64,000 bases of DNA from Xanthomonas sp. 10-10 (GTDB lineage Bacteria > Pseudomonadota > Gammaproteobacteria > Xanthomonadales > Xanthomonadaceae): contig NZ_CP144460.1 in assembly GCF_040182365.1 (NCBI RefSeq), positions 496,001 through 560,000 on the forward strand, given 5' to 3'. Each line of letters starts with the position of its first letter. Position 1 is the first letter of the stretch. The translations under genes were made by a program, and so were the position numbers. The notes under the pieces are model-generated. The model worked only from the letters and a program-made list of their open reading frames with translations. It searched no databases and was not told where the DNA came from. This document shows, one piece after another, positions 27,733-36,525 of this stretch.

Positions 27733-28668
27733 TCAGTCCATTCTGACCAGGCCCTTGCCCGGGCGCTTCTGGCCGGATTCAAGCGCGTTCATCAAGTCGA
27801 TGGCCCCTTCCAGCGGAACGATCTCCCCGATCGGCAAACCGAAGGTTCCGGCATTCGCCGCGTTGGCGAGGTGGGCCAGGATGGCGGCGGAGGGCTTGCA
27901 GAACACCAGTTTGAAACGGCGGTCCACTACCGCGCGGACGAACTTTCCCAGGTCCGGTTCCAGATCCAGCAAGCTGCCGCGCTTGTCGCGCAGCAGCGCC
28001 AATCCCGTGGCTGCCTTCATGACGGCGGAAGTGTCGAAGATGACGTCGAAGCGCTCACGGATGTCGTCCGGTCGGGTCACCCTGTAATCGTAGACCTGTT
28101 TCAGGCCCAGCGATCCGGCCCGCTCCATCGATCCGGCGCTACAACTCCCGGATACCGTCGCTCCCAGCAGCTGCGCCAACTGCACAGCCGCTTCGCCCAC
28201 TGCGCCGGCACAGCCGTTGACGAACACATGCTGGCCTTTCTTCAGCGCAGCCTTGTCGACCAGACCATTCCACGCGGTGACCCCGGGCGTGCCCAGACAC
28301 GCGGCGCTTTCGTAGGAGACGCTGTCGGGTTTGCTGACCAGATTCTCTTCGGTGGTGATCACCGCCTCGGCCAGTGCGCCGCACTCCTTGAAACGCGCCA
28401 GGCCGAACACCGCATCGCCTGGCTTGAAGCGGGCGACGCCTTCGCCCACTGCGAGCACCATGCCAGAGAAATCCATGCCCATCGCACGCGGAAACTGCCG
28501 CCCGGTCACGATCTTCATGACGCCGTTGCGCATCTTCCAGTCGACCGGATTGATCGCGGCGTACTTCACCTTCACCGCGACCTGGCCCTTTGCAGGCGCA
28601 GCAAGCGCGACGTCGGCGAGCTGCATGACGTCCTGGCCGCCATATCGGTTGTATTGAAGACGCTTCAT
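27733..28668 (-). CDS. MDR-family NAD(P)-dependent alcohol dehydrogenase
   Basis: 311-residue zinc-independent medium-chain reductase: MKRLQYNRYGGQDVMQLADVALAAP, YAAINPVDWKMRNGVMKIV, MGMDFSGMVLAVGEGVARFKPGDAVFG, and the nucleotide site VFVNGCAGAVGEAAVQLAQLLGA. It resembles quinone oxidoreductases and NAD(P)-dependent reductases of reactive enones. It precedes the YafY regulator in the same transcript. Confidence 0.87.
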   Translation of the reverse strand: MKRLQYNRYGGQDVMQLADVALAAPAKGQVAVKVKYAAINPVDWKMRNGVMKIVTGRQFPRAMGMDFSGMVLAVGEGVARFKPGDAVFGLARFKECGALAEAVITTEENLVSKPDSVSYESAACLGTPGVTAWNGLVDKAALKKGQHVFVNGCAGAVGEAAVQLAQLLGATVSGSCSAGSMERAGSLGLKQVYDYRVTRPDDIRERFDVIFDTSAVMKAATGLALLRDKRGSLLDLEPDLGKFVRAVVDRRFKLVFCKPSAAILAHLANAANAGTFGLPIGEIVPLEGAIDLMNALESGQKRPGKGLVRMD

Positions 28669-29256
28669 CGGCGCGGTGCTCCGATGGCAGAGGTGCGTGC
28701 GGATGTGACCTGGCAGGCGGGATCCACGCCTGGTCGGCCGACCGGGTTGCCGGAATGGGCGGCAGGCCCGGTGCGGCGACCAACGCCAGGCCAGCCAGCG
28801 CTGCAGGCCGCAGACGTGGCCGCATGCGATGGCACCAGGGTCGGCGCATGCGCATCGGGCGCTGGCGTGATCGCAGGGGCGTTGCTGCGGAAGCGAGTGA
28901 TGATGGTCACCAGGACATTCCTCGGGTTGGGCGCCCAGTGTAGGAATCGGTGGTGACAGATTCTGGCACCATGCTTTCCTGCAGCGGCGATGCGCAACTG
29001 CGACAGCAGGCGGCGGCACCATGGGACCAACTGCATGTCCCGGCGGCCGCCATGCGCAAGCCCGGCCTCGCCATACGGTTGGCCGGCAAACCCGCGCCCG
29101 GCCAGACCATCGTTTCAGGGAAACGTACGGCTGCCAGTGCCTTGTGTGTGCCGCCCCGGCGCCGCTGGCTCCTGAAAGCCGGCGATGGCCTGAGCCCGCC
29201 TCCTACCGCTCGTCGGACAGCAGCTGGCGCAGCGTCCATCGCGGTCGATCTTATTT
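28669..29256. other. Divergent intergenic, no supported gene
   Basis: About 590 bases between the alcohol dehydrogenase and TetR genes. No coding frame with recognisable homology; promoters in both directions are expected. Confidence 0.4.
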
Positions 29257-29270
29257 ATGATGACCATCAT
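29257..29270. promoter_or_regulatory. TetR operator half-site pair ATGATG-AC-CATCAT
   Basis: A perfect 6-bp inverted repeat with a 2-base centre that overlaps the TetR start codon. A near copy, ATGATG-TT-CATAAT, occurs at 29897-29910 upstream of the next operon, so this is probably the regulator's own operator. Confidence 0.5.
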
Positions 29271-29862
29271 GAAAAAGACCTCGCCACGTTCCCGGGCAGC
29301 GTCAGGCCGCAAGGCCGACAGCCATGCACGCATCGTCGAAGTCGCTGCGCGCGCGATCCGGCGCACCGGCTACGACGGCACCGGCGTGGCCGACATCATG
29401 AAAGAGGCCGGGCTGACCCACGGTGGCTTCTATGCGCACTTTGCATCGCGCGAGGCGCTGCTGGCCGAGGCTGCCGACCATGCCGGGGCGCAGACGGTGG
29501 CCACCTCCGCGCAGATCGCTGCCGCCGCGCCGCCGGAGCAGGCGGCGCAGGCGCTGATGCGGGCGTATCTCTCCGATGGGCACGTTGGCAACGTCGGATC
29601 CGGCTGTCCGATCGCCGCGCTGGGGTCGGAAATGCACCGGCAGGCACCGGCAGTGCGCCAGGCGGCAACCCGCCGCATCAAGGAGATGATCGATCTGGCC
29701 GCCCGCCAGTCGCCGGACTGGGGAACGCCGCAGGCGCATGCACGGGCACTGGTGACGGTTTGCGCCATGGCCGGCACCTTGATGCTGGCGCGTGCCGTCG
29801 ACGACCCCGCTTTGTCGGCCGCGATGCGCAAGGCGGCACTCGAACACTTCGACGCAGCCTGA
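29269..29862 (+). CDS. TetR/AcrR-family regulator
   Basis: 197 residues from MKKTSPRSRAASGRKADSHARIVEVAARAIRRTGYDGTGVADIMKEAGLTHGGFYAHFASREALLAEA, the classic TetR helix-turn-helix. The C-terminal part GCPIAALGSEMHRQAPAVRQ resembles the YxaF/LmrA subgroup. In-frame ATGs at 29257 and 29260 are also possible, but they lie within the dyad. The SDR and quinone oxidoreductase genes downstream are probable targets. Confidence 0.88.
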   Translation: MKKTSPRSRAASGRKADSHARIVEVAARAIRRTGYDGTGVADIMKEAGLTHGGFYAHFASREALLAEAADHAGAQTVATSAQIAAAAPPEQAAQALMRAYLSDGHVGNVGSGCPIAALGSEMHRQAPAVRQAATRRIKEMIDLAARQSPDWGTPQAHARALVTVCAMAGTLMLARAVDDPALSAAMRKAALEHFDAA

Positions 29863-29896
29863 GCAGCGCGCCCGGGTTTGTCGTTGGTCAAAAAAT

Positions 29897-29910
29897 ATGA
29901 TGTTCATAAT
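29897..29910. promoter_or_regulatory. Second TetR-type operator upstream of the SDR gene
   Basis: ATGATG-TT-CATAAT inside a longer AT-rich dyad (AATAT...ATATT). It shares its core with the site over the tetR start. It sits about 110 bases before the SDR start codon. Confidence 0.5.
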
Positions 29911-30020
29911 ATTTTAGATGTGCAGACAGCAGTCCGCCGCAGCCGCGGCTTCCACCTCCACCCGTGCGACGGCAGCGCCTCCATGGCTTGCTTCCGCACA
30001 TCACCTGAGACCAGCCACCT

Positions 30021-30881
30021 ATGAACCGCAAGATCGCGCTCGTGACCGGAGCCTCCTCCGGCATCGGAGAAGCCACCGCCGCCCACCTGGCCCAGGCCGG
30101 CTATACCGTCTATGGCACCAGCCGCCGCGGCGGCCCCTCCACGACGCCCGGGGTGCAGATGCTGGAGCTGGATGTCACCAGCGACGCGTCGGTGGCCGCC
30201 GCCATCGACATCCTGCTGCGCAAAGAAGGCCGCCTGGACCTGTTGGTCAACAATGCCGGCTTCAGCGTCGCGCCCGCCGCCGCGGAAGAAAGCTCCATCG
30301 CGCAGGCGCAGTCGGTGTTCGACACCAATTTCTTCGGCACCGTGCGCATGACCAATGCGGTGATCGGCCAGATGCGCAAGCAGGGCGGTGGACGCATCCT
30401 CAACATCGGGTCGGTGCTGGGGCTGGTGCCGATTCCGTACACGGCGCTGTATGTCGCCAGCAAGCATGCGGTCGAGGGCTATAGCGAATCGCTCGATCAC
30501 GAACTGCGCGATTGGGGTATCCGGGTCTCGGTAATCGAGCCGGCGTATACCAGGACGCCGTTCGATGCCAATTCGCTGCAGCCGGATGCGCCGCTGGAGA
30601 TCTACCGTGCCATGCGTACGCATCTGGCCGCGCACGTCGCTGAGGTGATGCGCAAGGCCGATGCGCCGAGCGTGGTGGCCGAGGTTGTGGTGAAGGCAGC
30701 ACAGGATCCGCAACCGAAGGCGCGCTACACCGCCGGCAAGGTGGCCAGGCAGCTGAGCCTGCTACGTCGCCTGTTGCCCAACCGCATGCTCGGCAAGGCG
30801 CTGCGCAAGGAACTCAAGCTGGATCAGGTCGCGTCGCCGGCCCGCGCCAGCGGCCCGTCCGCTGCCGGAGCGCGCGCATGA
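30021..30881 (+). CDS. SDR family oxidoreductase
   Basis: 286 residues: TGASSGIGEATAAHLAQAGYTVYGTSRR at the cofactor site, NNAGFSVAPAA, IGSVLGLVPIPYTALYVASKHAVEGYSESLDHELRDWGIRVSVIEPAYTRTPF with the catalytic Ser and Tyr-Lys pair. The C-terminus is basic (LRRLLPNRMLGKALRKELKL). It precedes the quinone oxidoreductase gene by 58 bases and follows the TetR gene. These three likely form one inducible detoxification unit. Confidence 0.87.
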   Translation: MNRKIALVTGASSGIGEATAAHLAQAGYTVYGTSRRGGPSTTPGVQMLELDVTSDASVAAAIDILLRKEGRLDLLVNNAGFSVAPAAAEESSIAQAQSVFDTNFFGTVRMTNAVIGQMRKQGGGRILNIGSVLGLVPIPYTALYVASKHAVEGYSESLDHELRDWGIRVSVIEPAYTRTPFDANSLQPDAPLEIYRAMRTHLAAHVAEVMRKADAPSVVAEVVVKAAQDPQPKARYTAGKVARQLSLLRRLLPNRMLGKALRKELKLDQVASPARASGPSAAGARA

Positions 30882-30939
30882 TGCGCAGGATCGATCGCAC
30901 CGATGCCAAGATGGGCGCGCGCGCCTGTGGGGGACATGC

Positions 30940-31938
30940 ATGAAAGCCGTCATCGTCGATCAATACAAAAAACATGGCCCGGTGCGGATCGGCGACATCC
31001 CGATGCCGCAGCTGCGCCCCAACGAGGTGTTGATCAAGGTCAGCGCAGCAAGCCTCAACCCGCTGGACGCCAAGGTGCGCGACGGCGAATTCAAGATGCT
31101 GCTGCCATTCAAGACGCCGTTCGTGCTGGGTAACGATGTGGCCGGCGTGGTGACGCAGGTCGGCACCGCGGTGCGCGACATCGCGGTCGGCGATGCGGTG
31201 TTCGCCAAGATCGAACCCGGCCGCATCGGTACCCTGGCCGAGTACGTGGCGATCGATGCGGCAGTGGTGGCACCCAAGCCGGCCAGCCTGAGCATGGAGC
31301 AGGCCGCATCGTTTCCGCTGGTCGGCCTGACCGCCTGGCAGGCACTGGTGGAAACCGCTGCGCTCAAGCCGGGGCAGAAGGTGCTGATCCATGCCGGCTC
31401 CGGCGGCGTGGGCACTATCGCGATCCAGCTGGCCAAGCATCTGGGAGCGTACGTGGCCGCCACCACCAGCACTGCCAATGTGGAGTTGGTCAAGTCGTTG
31501 GGTGCCGATCTGGTGATCGACTACACGCAGCAGGATTTCCAGGCGCTGGTGCGCGATTACGATGTGGTGCTGCATAGCCTGGATACGCCGACGCTGCTCA
31601 AGTCGCTGCAGCTGCTCAAGCCCGGCGGCAGCCTGATTTCGCTGTCCGGTCCGCCGACCCCCGCATTCGCGCAGCAGCTCGGCCTGGCGTTTCCGCTCCG
31701 GCTGGTGATGCGCCTGCTCAGCCGCAAGGTGCGTGCGCAGGCCAGACAGCGGCAGGTGTCCTACACGTTCCTGTTCATGCGCGGCGATGGTCCGCAGCTG
31801 CGGACGTTGGCAGCGTTGCTCGACAGCGGTGCATTGCGCCCGGTGATCGACACGGTGTATCCGTTCGCGCGCGCGCAAGAAGCGCTGGCGCATGTAGACA
31901 CCGGCCGCGTCAAAGGCAAGGTCGTGGTGACGTTGTAG
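30940..31938 (+). CDS. NADP-dependent MDR oxidoreductase (quinone oxidoreductase-like)
   Basis: 332 residues: MKAVIVDQYKKHGPVRIGDIPMPQLRPNEVLIKVSAASLNPLDAKVRDG, LGNDVAGVVTQVG, the nucleotide loop VLIHAGSGGVGTIAIQLAKHLGA, and VIDYTQQDF. No zinc ligands of the classic alcohol dehydrogenases are present. It probably reduces quinones or reactive carbonyls. Confidence 0.87.
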   Translation: MKAVIVDQYKKHGPVRIGDIPMPQLRPNEVLIKVSAASLNPLDAKVRDGEFKMLLPFKTPFVLGNDVAGVVTQVGTAVRDIAVGDAVFAKIEPGRIGTLAEYVAIDAAVVAPKPASLSMEQAASFPLVGLTAWQALVETAALKPGQKVLIHAGSGGVGTIAIQLAKHLGAYVAATTSTANVELVKSLGADLVIDYTQQDFQALVRDYDVVLHSLDTPTLLKSLQLLKPGGSLISLSGPPTPAFAQQLGLAFPLRLVMRLLSRKVRAQARQRQVSYTFLFMRGDGPQLRTLAALLDSGALRPVIDTVYPFARAQEALAHVDTGRVKGKVVVTL

Positions 31939-32260
31939 CAGCAGCGATTACACACCGCTGCAGCATCGGTGATAGCGATGCTGCCGTGGGTTGAAGCGAC
32001 AACGGGGAGGGCAGGGTGCCCGCCCCGTTTGTGTCTGTGCCATCTACGGGGCTGGCTACCCAGATCTGTATCGATCCCGCAACGGGACGCAACCCGGCAG
32101 GGCGAAGGTAGCGCGGATGCATGGTGCTGCGTCCAAGCAATTGCTCGACCGACTTGCCGCGACGAAACCTCGCTGGAATATCACGCACGGGAAGATGTCG
32201 CATGCGGCTTCGCAGATCAATGAAGGCGCGCTGCTAGGCGGCCTCGGATCGCATGAATCG
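31939..32260. other. Convergent intergenic, no supported gene
   Basis: About 320 bases between the quinone oxidoreductase and the DUF4259 gene; no recognisable feature. Confidence 0.4.
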
Positions 32261-32668
32261 TCAGGCCTGCAGCCGGGATCGCAAACCACGCACGTCCGCT
32301 TGCCAGTCGTCGAAGTCATCGGTGTCCTCCCACAGCTCGCGCAACTCCGAGGTTGGACCAAGAATGCGATCAATCGCCTGCGCAGCGTCGCTGGCCAACC
32401 GGGCGTCAGCGAGCGGCTTCACTCTGTCGATCCATTCCACGACATCCGGCTCATCCAGCGCCTCGGCGGTAGGACGTCCCAAGGCTGCAGCGATCACCTC
32501 GATGGCCGCCAACGCAGTGGTTGCATCCGTTGCATCCACATCGCCGTCGGTTGCAAGGACTGCTGCAACTGCCTCGCGAACGAGCGACAAGTCGCCGGCC
32601 TCGGTGAGGTCGCAGACCCAATCTGCAGCAGTGTCGTTGTCAAAAGAACCGATGCCCCAGCACCCCAT
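32261..32668 (-). CDS. DUF4259 family protein
   Basis: 135 residues beginning MGCWGIGSFDNDTAADWVCDL, the family hallmark, and ending in an acidic helix WEDTDDFDDWQADVRGLRSRL. The function of the family is not known; members often sit near small unknown genes and may be immunity-like. A dihydrofolate reductase-like gene precedes it on the same strand. Confidence 0.85.
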   Translation of the reverse strand: MGCWGIGSFDNDTAADWVCDLTEAGDLSLVREAVAAVLATDGDVDATDATTALAAIEVIAAALGRPTAEALDEPDVVEWIDRVKPLADARLASDAAQAIDRILGPTSELRELWEDTDDFDDWQADVRGLRSRLQA

Positions 32669-32743
32669 GAACGTTCTCCGGATCGAATTGGTGGCAAACA
32701 GACGCGTGTTGGCGTCCCGTCTGATGGATGAGAATGCCTCAGC

Positions 32744-33376
32744 TCACTGCCGCACATAGCGTAGGTGTGTAGCCGCAGGCCCGTCAAAGACCTTGTCGAT
32801 ACGAAATTGTGTCCCGGGCTCGCCAAGGTTTTCGAACAGGCGTCGTCCGCTGCCGAACAGGACCGGTGCCAACGCAATCTCCAGCTCGTCGACAACGCCC
32901 AGGGCCAGATACTGCTGGATCACAGCCGCGCCACCGGCAATCCGAACATCACGGCTGCCTGCCGATTCGCGAGCCAGTTCCAGCGCACGTTCCGGCCCGT
33001 CGTTGATGAAGTGGAAGATCGTTCCGCCGGGGCGCACCCAGGGCGCGCGCTTCTCGTGGGTCAGTACGTAGACCGGTGTGTGAAACGGGGCCTCCTCTGG
33101 CCAGGCAACCTCGCCCTGGTCGAACATTCGCTTGCCCATGATGTTGGCGCCGATGCGTGCGAAGGTGCTGCGGACCATGTCATTGACCGGGCCGGTCGTA
33201 CCGCCCGATGCAAGCTTGAGGATGTTCTCGCGAAAGTACTGCGATGTGATCAGCCAACCCATCATCGCGCCCCATTTGGCTCCCCAGTTCTTGTGCTGGG
33301 GGTCGTCCATGGTCATTCCCTCCGGCGCCATGTAGCCATCAAGGCTAAGGCCGATACTGACGAATACCTTGCTCAT
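32744..33376 (-). CDS. Dihydrofolate reductase family protein (RibD C-terminal domain)
   Basis: 210 residues: MSKVFVSIGLSLDGYMAP, ARIGANIMGKRMFDQGE, PVYVLTHEKRAPW, and VRIAGGAAVIQQYLALGVVDELEIALAPVLFGSGRRLFENL. This is the YwjB/YyaP-like group, probably an NADPH-dependent reductase of unknown substrate. GAGGTGAAATC just before the ATG at 33376 gives a good RBS. Confidence 0.88.
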   Translation of the reverse strand: MSKVFVSIGLSLDGYMAPEGMTMDDPQHKNWGAKWGAMMGWLITSQYFRENILKLASGGTTGPVNDMVRSTFARIGANIMGKRMFDQGEVAWPEEAPFHTPVYVLTHEKRAPWVRPGGTIFHFINDGPERALELARESAGSRDVRIAGGAAVIQQYLALGVVDELEIALAPVLFGSGRRLFENLGEPGTQFRIDKVFDGPAATHLRYVRQ

Positions 33377-33577
33377 GATTTCACCTCTCATATGCCTGTG
33401 TAGTGCCGACCGTGGGACGTCAGCCTGCGCGCGAGGCGATGCCGGCTTGAATGCGTGCTCAGCCCCGCGGTTGGCCGGGATGAACTGCGAACCTCGCACC
33501 CTGGCCAGGCGATCGTTGGCGCGTGTTGGCGCGCGGCCGTGCCGCACCGATTCGCACGCGTCCGCCCATGCGGCTGG

Positions 33578-33973
33578 TCAGGCGCGATTTGCATGCCGCT
33601 TGCGATCGGCGATCGCCAACTGCAGTAGCTCGATGACAGGCGCACTGTTGATCGTCGAGACATCTCGAACCTTGACATGGCGTAGTGTCTTGCCGGTCCC
33701 TTGCATGATGCCGTGCGGATCCGCAAGCGAGGTGCCATGGTAAAAACCCAGGTTGACATGGGCGTCGTGGACCGAGATGTAGGCGTAGTGCTCGGTCATC
33801 TTCCTGGGGCCAATGCCGAAGCTGATGATTTTGAGTTTTGGCCATGCAAGCTCGACAACGTCGCTGTGCAACGAAACGATCTTGCTGCGCAATGCCGCGC
33901 AAACCAGGCGCGGCTGCGGTTTTGCAATGGACAAGATGTCGTCGAGCGTTGCGAGTGTCGTGTTGGTCGCCAT
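33578..33973 (-). CDS. DUF1801 family protein
   Basis: 131 residues from MATNTTLATLDDILSIAKP. The fold is indicated by VVELAWPKLKIISFGIGPRKMTEHYAYISVHDAHVNLGFYHGTSLADPHGIMQGTGKTLRHVKV. Family function is unknown. A second, different DUF1801 protein is carried by an integron cassette at 50591. Confidence 0.8.
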   Translation of the reverse strand: MATNTTLATLDDILSIAKPQPRLVCAALRSKIVSLHSDVVELAWPKLKIISFGIGPRKMTEHYAYISVHDAHVNLGFYHGTSLADPHGIMQGTGKTLRHVKVRDVSTINSAPVIELLQLAIADRKRHANRA

Positions 33974-34569
33974 GATGCTGCCGTGGAGTCCGAGGCCCGA
34001 GCAAGGCCGCACCGCGAAGCGTATCGGCCTGACTGAAGAATCAAATGGCTGTGCGATAGACCGTTGGCACAGGATCGTTGCCGACCGCCACGAGCAGCGA
34101 TGCATGCGAGCATGCCACACGCACCGGTGACGCGCTTCTGACCAGGGCGCGGCGGCGCCCAGACAATGGACACAGAAGCGCAGGGCGAGGGCGAGGCGGG
34201 AACGTCGTGAGGGATGAGAGGCGGTCGCGGTTGCTTTGACGAGCGGTGCGGCGGAGCCGGGTGCGAAAGCGCCGGAGTGGTGCCGAGGCGGCACGCCGAC
34301 ACACGCTGCCAGGCATCGCCGGCTGCGGCCCCGGGGCAGACGCCGGTCACCGTGTGCGCTCGTGCAGCGTTGTCTTGCTTGCAGCGGCAAGCGGCGGCGA
34401 TCTACGCAATCTGCATGCAGAACGTGACTCCACCGCATCGACACCACAATGCGCAGCGCCGCAACGCCAACGCCCCGCAGAGAGCGGGGCGTTGGCAGTA
34501 CCGGCACGGCAGCGTTGCAGCATGCCCAACGCTGACCTGGGGCGCGCGGCGCAGGCCGCGTGAGCTGCC
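33974..34569. other. Intergenic with one strong hairpin
   Basis: About 600 bases between the DUF1801 start and the porin stop. Besides the hairpin at 34468-34494 no feature was recognised. Confidence 0.4.
34468..34494 (-). terminator. Strong hairpin downstream of the porin gene
   Basis: A perfect 11-bp stem CAACGCCCCGC/GCGGGGCGTTG with a 5-base loop, 76 bases beyond the porin stop. No T-run on either strand, so it may be a transcript-stabilising or Rho-associated hairpin rather than a classical terminator. Confidence 0.5.
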
Positions 34570-36021
34570 TCAGTAGTTGACCTGCAACTGCAACCTCAGC
34601 AGATCGCCTTCCACCACCGGATACGGCGCAGTGGTGACATCGGTGCGCTTCATCTTCGAATACGCAAACACCAACTCCAGCGCATCCATCGGCTGCCATT
34701 CGACACCGGCTTCCACTTCGTCCAGCCGCATGCGCGGCGCATTGGTATCGAACTTGGAGCCGCCGCGGTAGGTCTGCCATTTCAGGTACGGCAGCAGGGT
34801 GCCGTAATTGAAGTCGTGCTTGAACATCGCCTGCACATAACCGCCGCTCAGCGAGCGGGTACGGATACGGCGCTGCGCCACATCCAGCTCCGGGCCGCGG
34901 CCCACCGTCCACTCGGCCTGCAGGCCGAACGGCTGCGGGTAGTAAATGACGTGCGCGGCCACGCGCTGGTCGGTATAGCCATTGGGGTCGGTGATGGCCG
35001 GGGTGAAACTGCGGCCACCAATGTTCACCGCCGCAGCGGTCGGCACGAAGCGCCCGCTGTACGCATCGGCGCCCACTTCCAGGTACTGGCCATTGGCGAA
35101 CTTGAACGGGTAGGTGGCATGCACCACCGCATGCATGCCGTCGTTACGCTCGGCGCGGTTGGCGCCCTGACCGTTGTACACGCCCGCGCCCACTACGCCG
35201 TAATCTCCCGAGCCCTTCAGGCCGGATTTGACCAGGTCCTGGAAGCGGGCCTTGGCCACGGTGGGGCTGTAATAGAACACCGCACCGATATCGCGTTCGT
35301 CGCGCAGGCCGGAGTTGAGCGCGTCGGCACGATCCAGGGTGAGGCGGTTCTGGCTGGACTGCAGGTTCTCCCAGCCGTAAGGCATCTTCGACTGCCCCAC
35401 GCGCACGCGGTACTCGCGCTTCTTGTCGAAGAAGATATCGGCGTACGCATCGCGCAGCTGCGCGAAGTTGGAGGTGGTGGAACCGGTAGGTGTGCTCGCA
35501 AAGTCCGGCTGGAAATACAGCGACACGTGCTCGTTGAGATCGCCGCTCAGCACCAGGCGCGCGCGGCGGATGCCCAGGCTCTGGTCGTTGCCGATAAAGC
35601 GGTCGCCGGGCGCGCGTAGATCCTGCGCGTCGCCGCCGATGCCCTGGTTGTAGCGGATCTGGGTGTAGCCACGCAGGCTCAGCTTGTCGTACCACTTCTT
35701 GCCGGCATCGGCGGCCTTGGCCGGTGCCGCGGCAGGCGCCGGTGCAGGGATGGCCTGCGCGATGCCGGTATCGGCAGGCACGGTTGCGCCAGGTGCCGGT
35801 GGCAGGGCCTGTGCCGGCGCGGCAGGCATCGCCGAGGCCGGCAGCTTGCCGTTTTCGTCCACCTGCACAAAGGTGCCCAGCTTGTCGCGCCCGGGCGCCG
35901 GCTCGGCGAAGATCTGCTTGGTCTTGCGGTCGACATACAACTCCAGCTCGGCAGCCAGCGTGCTGCCGCTGGCGGTCGCGCTGAGGGCGCACAGGACGGT
36001 GGCGAGATTGCGTTTTTTCAT
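34570..36021 (-). CDS. OprO/OprP-family outer-membrane porin
   Basis: 483 residues. A signal peptide (MKKRNLATVLCALSATASGSTLAAE) is followed by a linker rich in Ala-Pro (about 60-120) and then the beta barrel: LSLRGYTQIRYNQGIGG, FIGNDQSLGIRRARLVLSGDLNEHVSLYFQPDFAS, VRVGQSKMPYGWENLQSSQNRLTLDRADALNS, ending in LLRLQLQVNY. Phosphate-selective porins O and P share this pattern. Whether this one carries phosphate or another anion is not shown. The coiled or disordered N-terminal segment is typical of Xanthomonas members. Confidence 0.87.
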   Translation of the reverse strand: MKKRNLATVLCALSATASGSTLAAELELYVDRKTKQIFAEPAPGRDKLGTFVQVDENGKLPASAMPAAPAQALPPAPGATVPADTGIAQAIPAPAPAAAPAKAADAGKKWYDKLSLRGYTQIRYNQGIGGDAQDLRAPGDRFIGNDQSLGIRRARLVLSGDLNEHVSLYFQPDFASTPTGSTTSNFAQLRDAYADIFFDKKREYRVRVGQSKMPYGWENLQSSQNRLTLDRADALNSGLRDERDIGAVFYYSPTVAKARFQDLVKSGLKGSGDYGVVGAGVYNGQGANRAERNDGMHAVVHATYPFKFANGQYLEVGADAYSGRFVPTAAAVNIGGRSFTPAITDPNGYTDQRVAAHVIYYPQPFGLQAEWTVGRGPELDVAQRRIRTRSLSGGYVQAMFKHDFNYGTLLPYLKWQTYRGGSKFDTNAPRMRLDEVEAGVEWQPMDALELVFAYSKMKRTDVTTAPYPVVEGDLLRLQLQVNY

Positions 36022-36170
36022 GGACACGGCTCGGCAAGGGAAACTGGGCGGCGGTGGCGTGGCCCTTCGGGGCGCCCTCGCAGGGGGCGCGTGCGGCCAG
36101 GCGCCGGGCACCGTCATGGCGCTCCGCACTGCTGCCGTAGCAGCGATGGGGTGCAGTTATATTTAGGTTT

Positions 36171-36190
36171 GATGTCAGTTTGGTGACATC
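36171..36190. promoter_or_regulatory. Palindromic operator candidate upstream of the porin
   Basis: Perfect inverted repeat GATGTCA-N6-TGACATC, 150 bases before the porin start. A partial copy (GATGTCAGTCTGGCGAC) lies at 36235-36251. The TGTCA halves resemble Pho boxes, but Pho boxes are direct repeats, so another regulator is more likely. Confidence 0.45.
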
Positions 36191-36433
36191 CGGGCCGGCA
36201 ACCGACCGACGACTGTGTCAACCGCGTGTCCGGTAGATGTCAGTCTGGCGACGCCCGCCATGTCGAGAAGAGGCGGCGACCCGCTACGGCGGGAGCCCAG
36301 GCTGGCTGTCTGCCTTGATGCCGGTGTGGCACGGCCGCCCAGCCGCCAGCGGGCGGCAACCGTAAAGCGACGCCATATCCGGCCGGCACACCCAGTCCCA
36401 CCGAGTGCGTCATCCGCATCGCGCGGGCACTGG

Positions 36434-36469
36434 CCAAAAAAAAACGCCACACCCGCGGGCATGGCGTTG
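36434..36469 (-). terminator. Rho-independent terminator of the NmrA-like gene
   Basis: On the minus strand the hairpin AACGCCA...TGGCGTT (with an inner CCCGCGGG) is followed by a run of nine T. It starts 57 bases after the stop of the gene at 36526. A classical terminator. Confidence 0.8.
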
Positions 36470-36525
36470 TATGTCTTCGCTGCCGGCCGTTCAACGCATC
36501 GCTGCGTCTAGCGGCCGGCCCTGGC

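Larger units (their letters stand above)
36022..36525. other. Porin promoter region and terminator of the NmrA gene
   Basis: About 500 bases that hold the porin promoter region (AT-rich near 36155-36170), the dyad at 36171 and the terminator at 36443. No gene was seen. Confidence 0.45.

Noticed and set aside
36171..36190. A Pho box ahead of the porin
   Set aside because: Pho boxes are direct repeats of a TGTCA-like unit; this is an inverted repeat.
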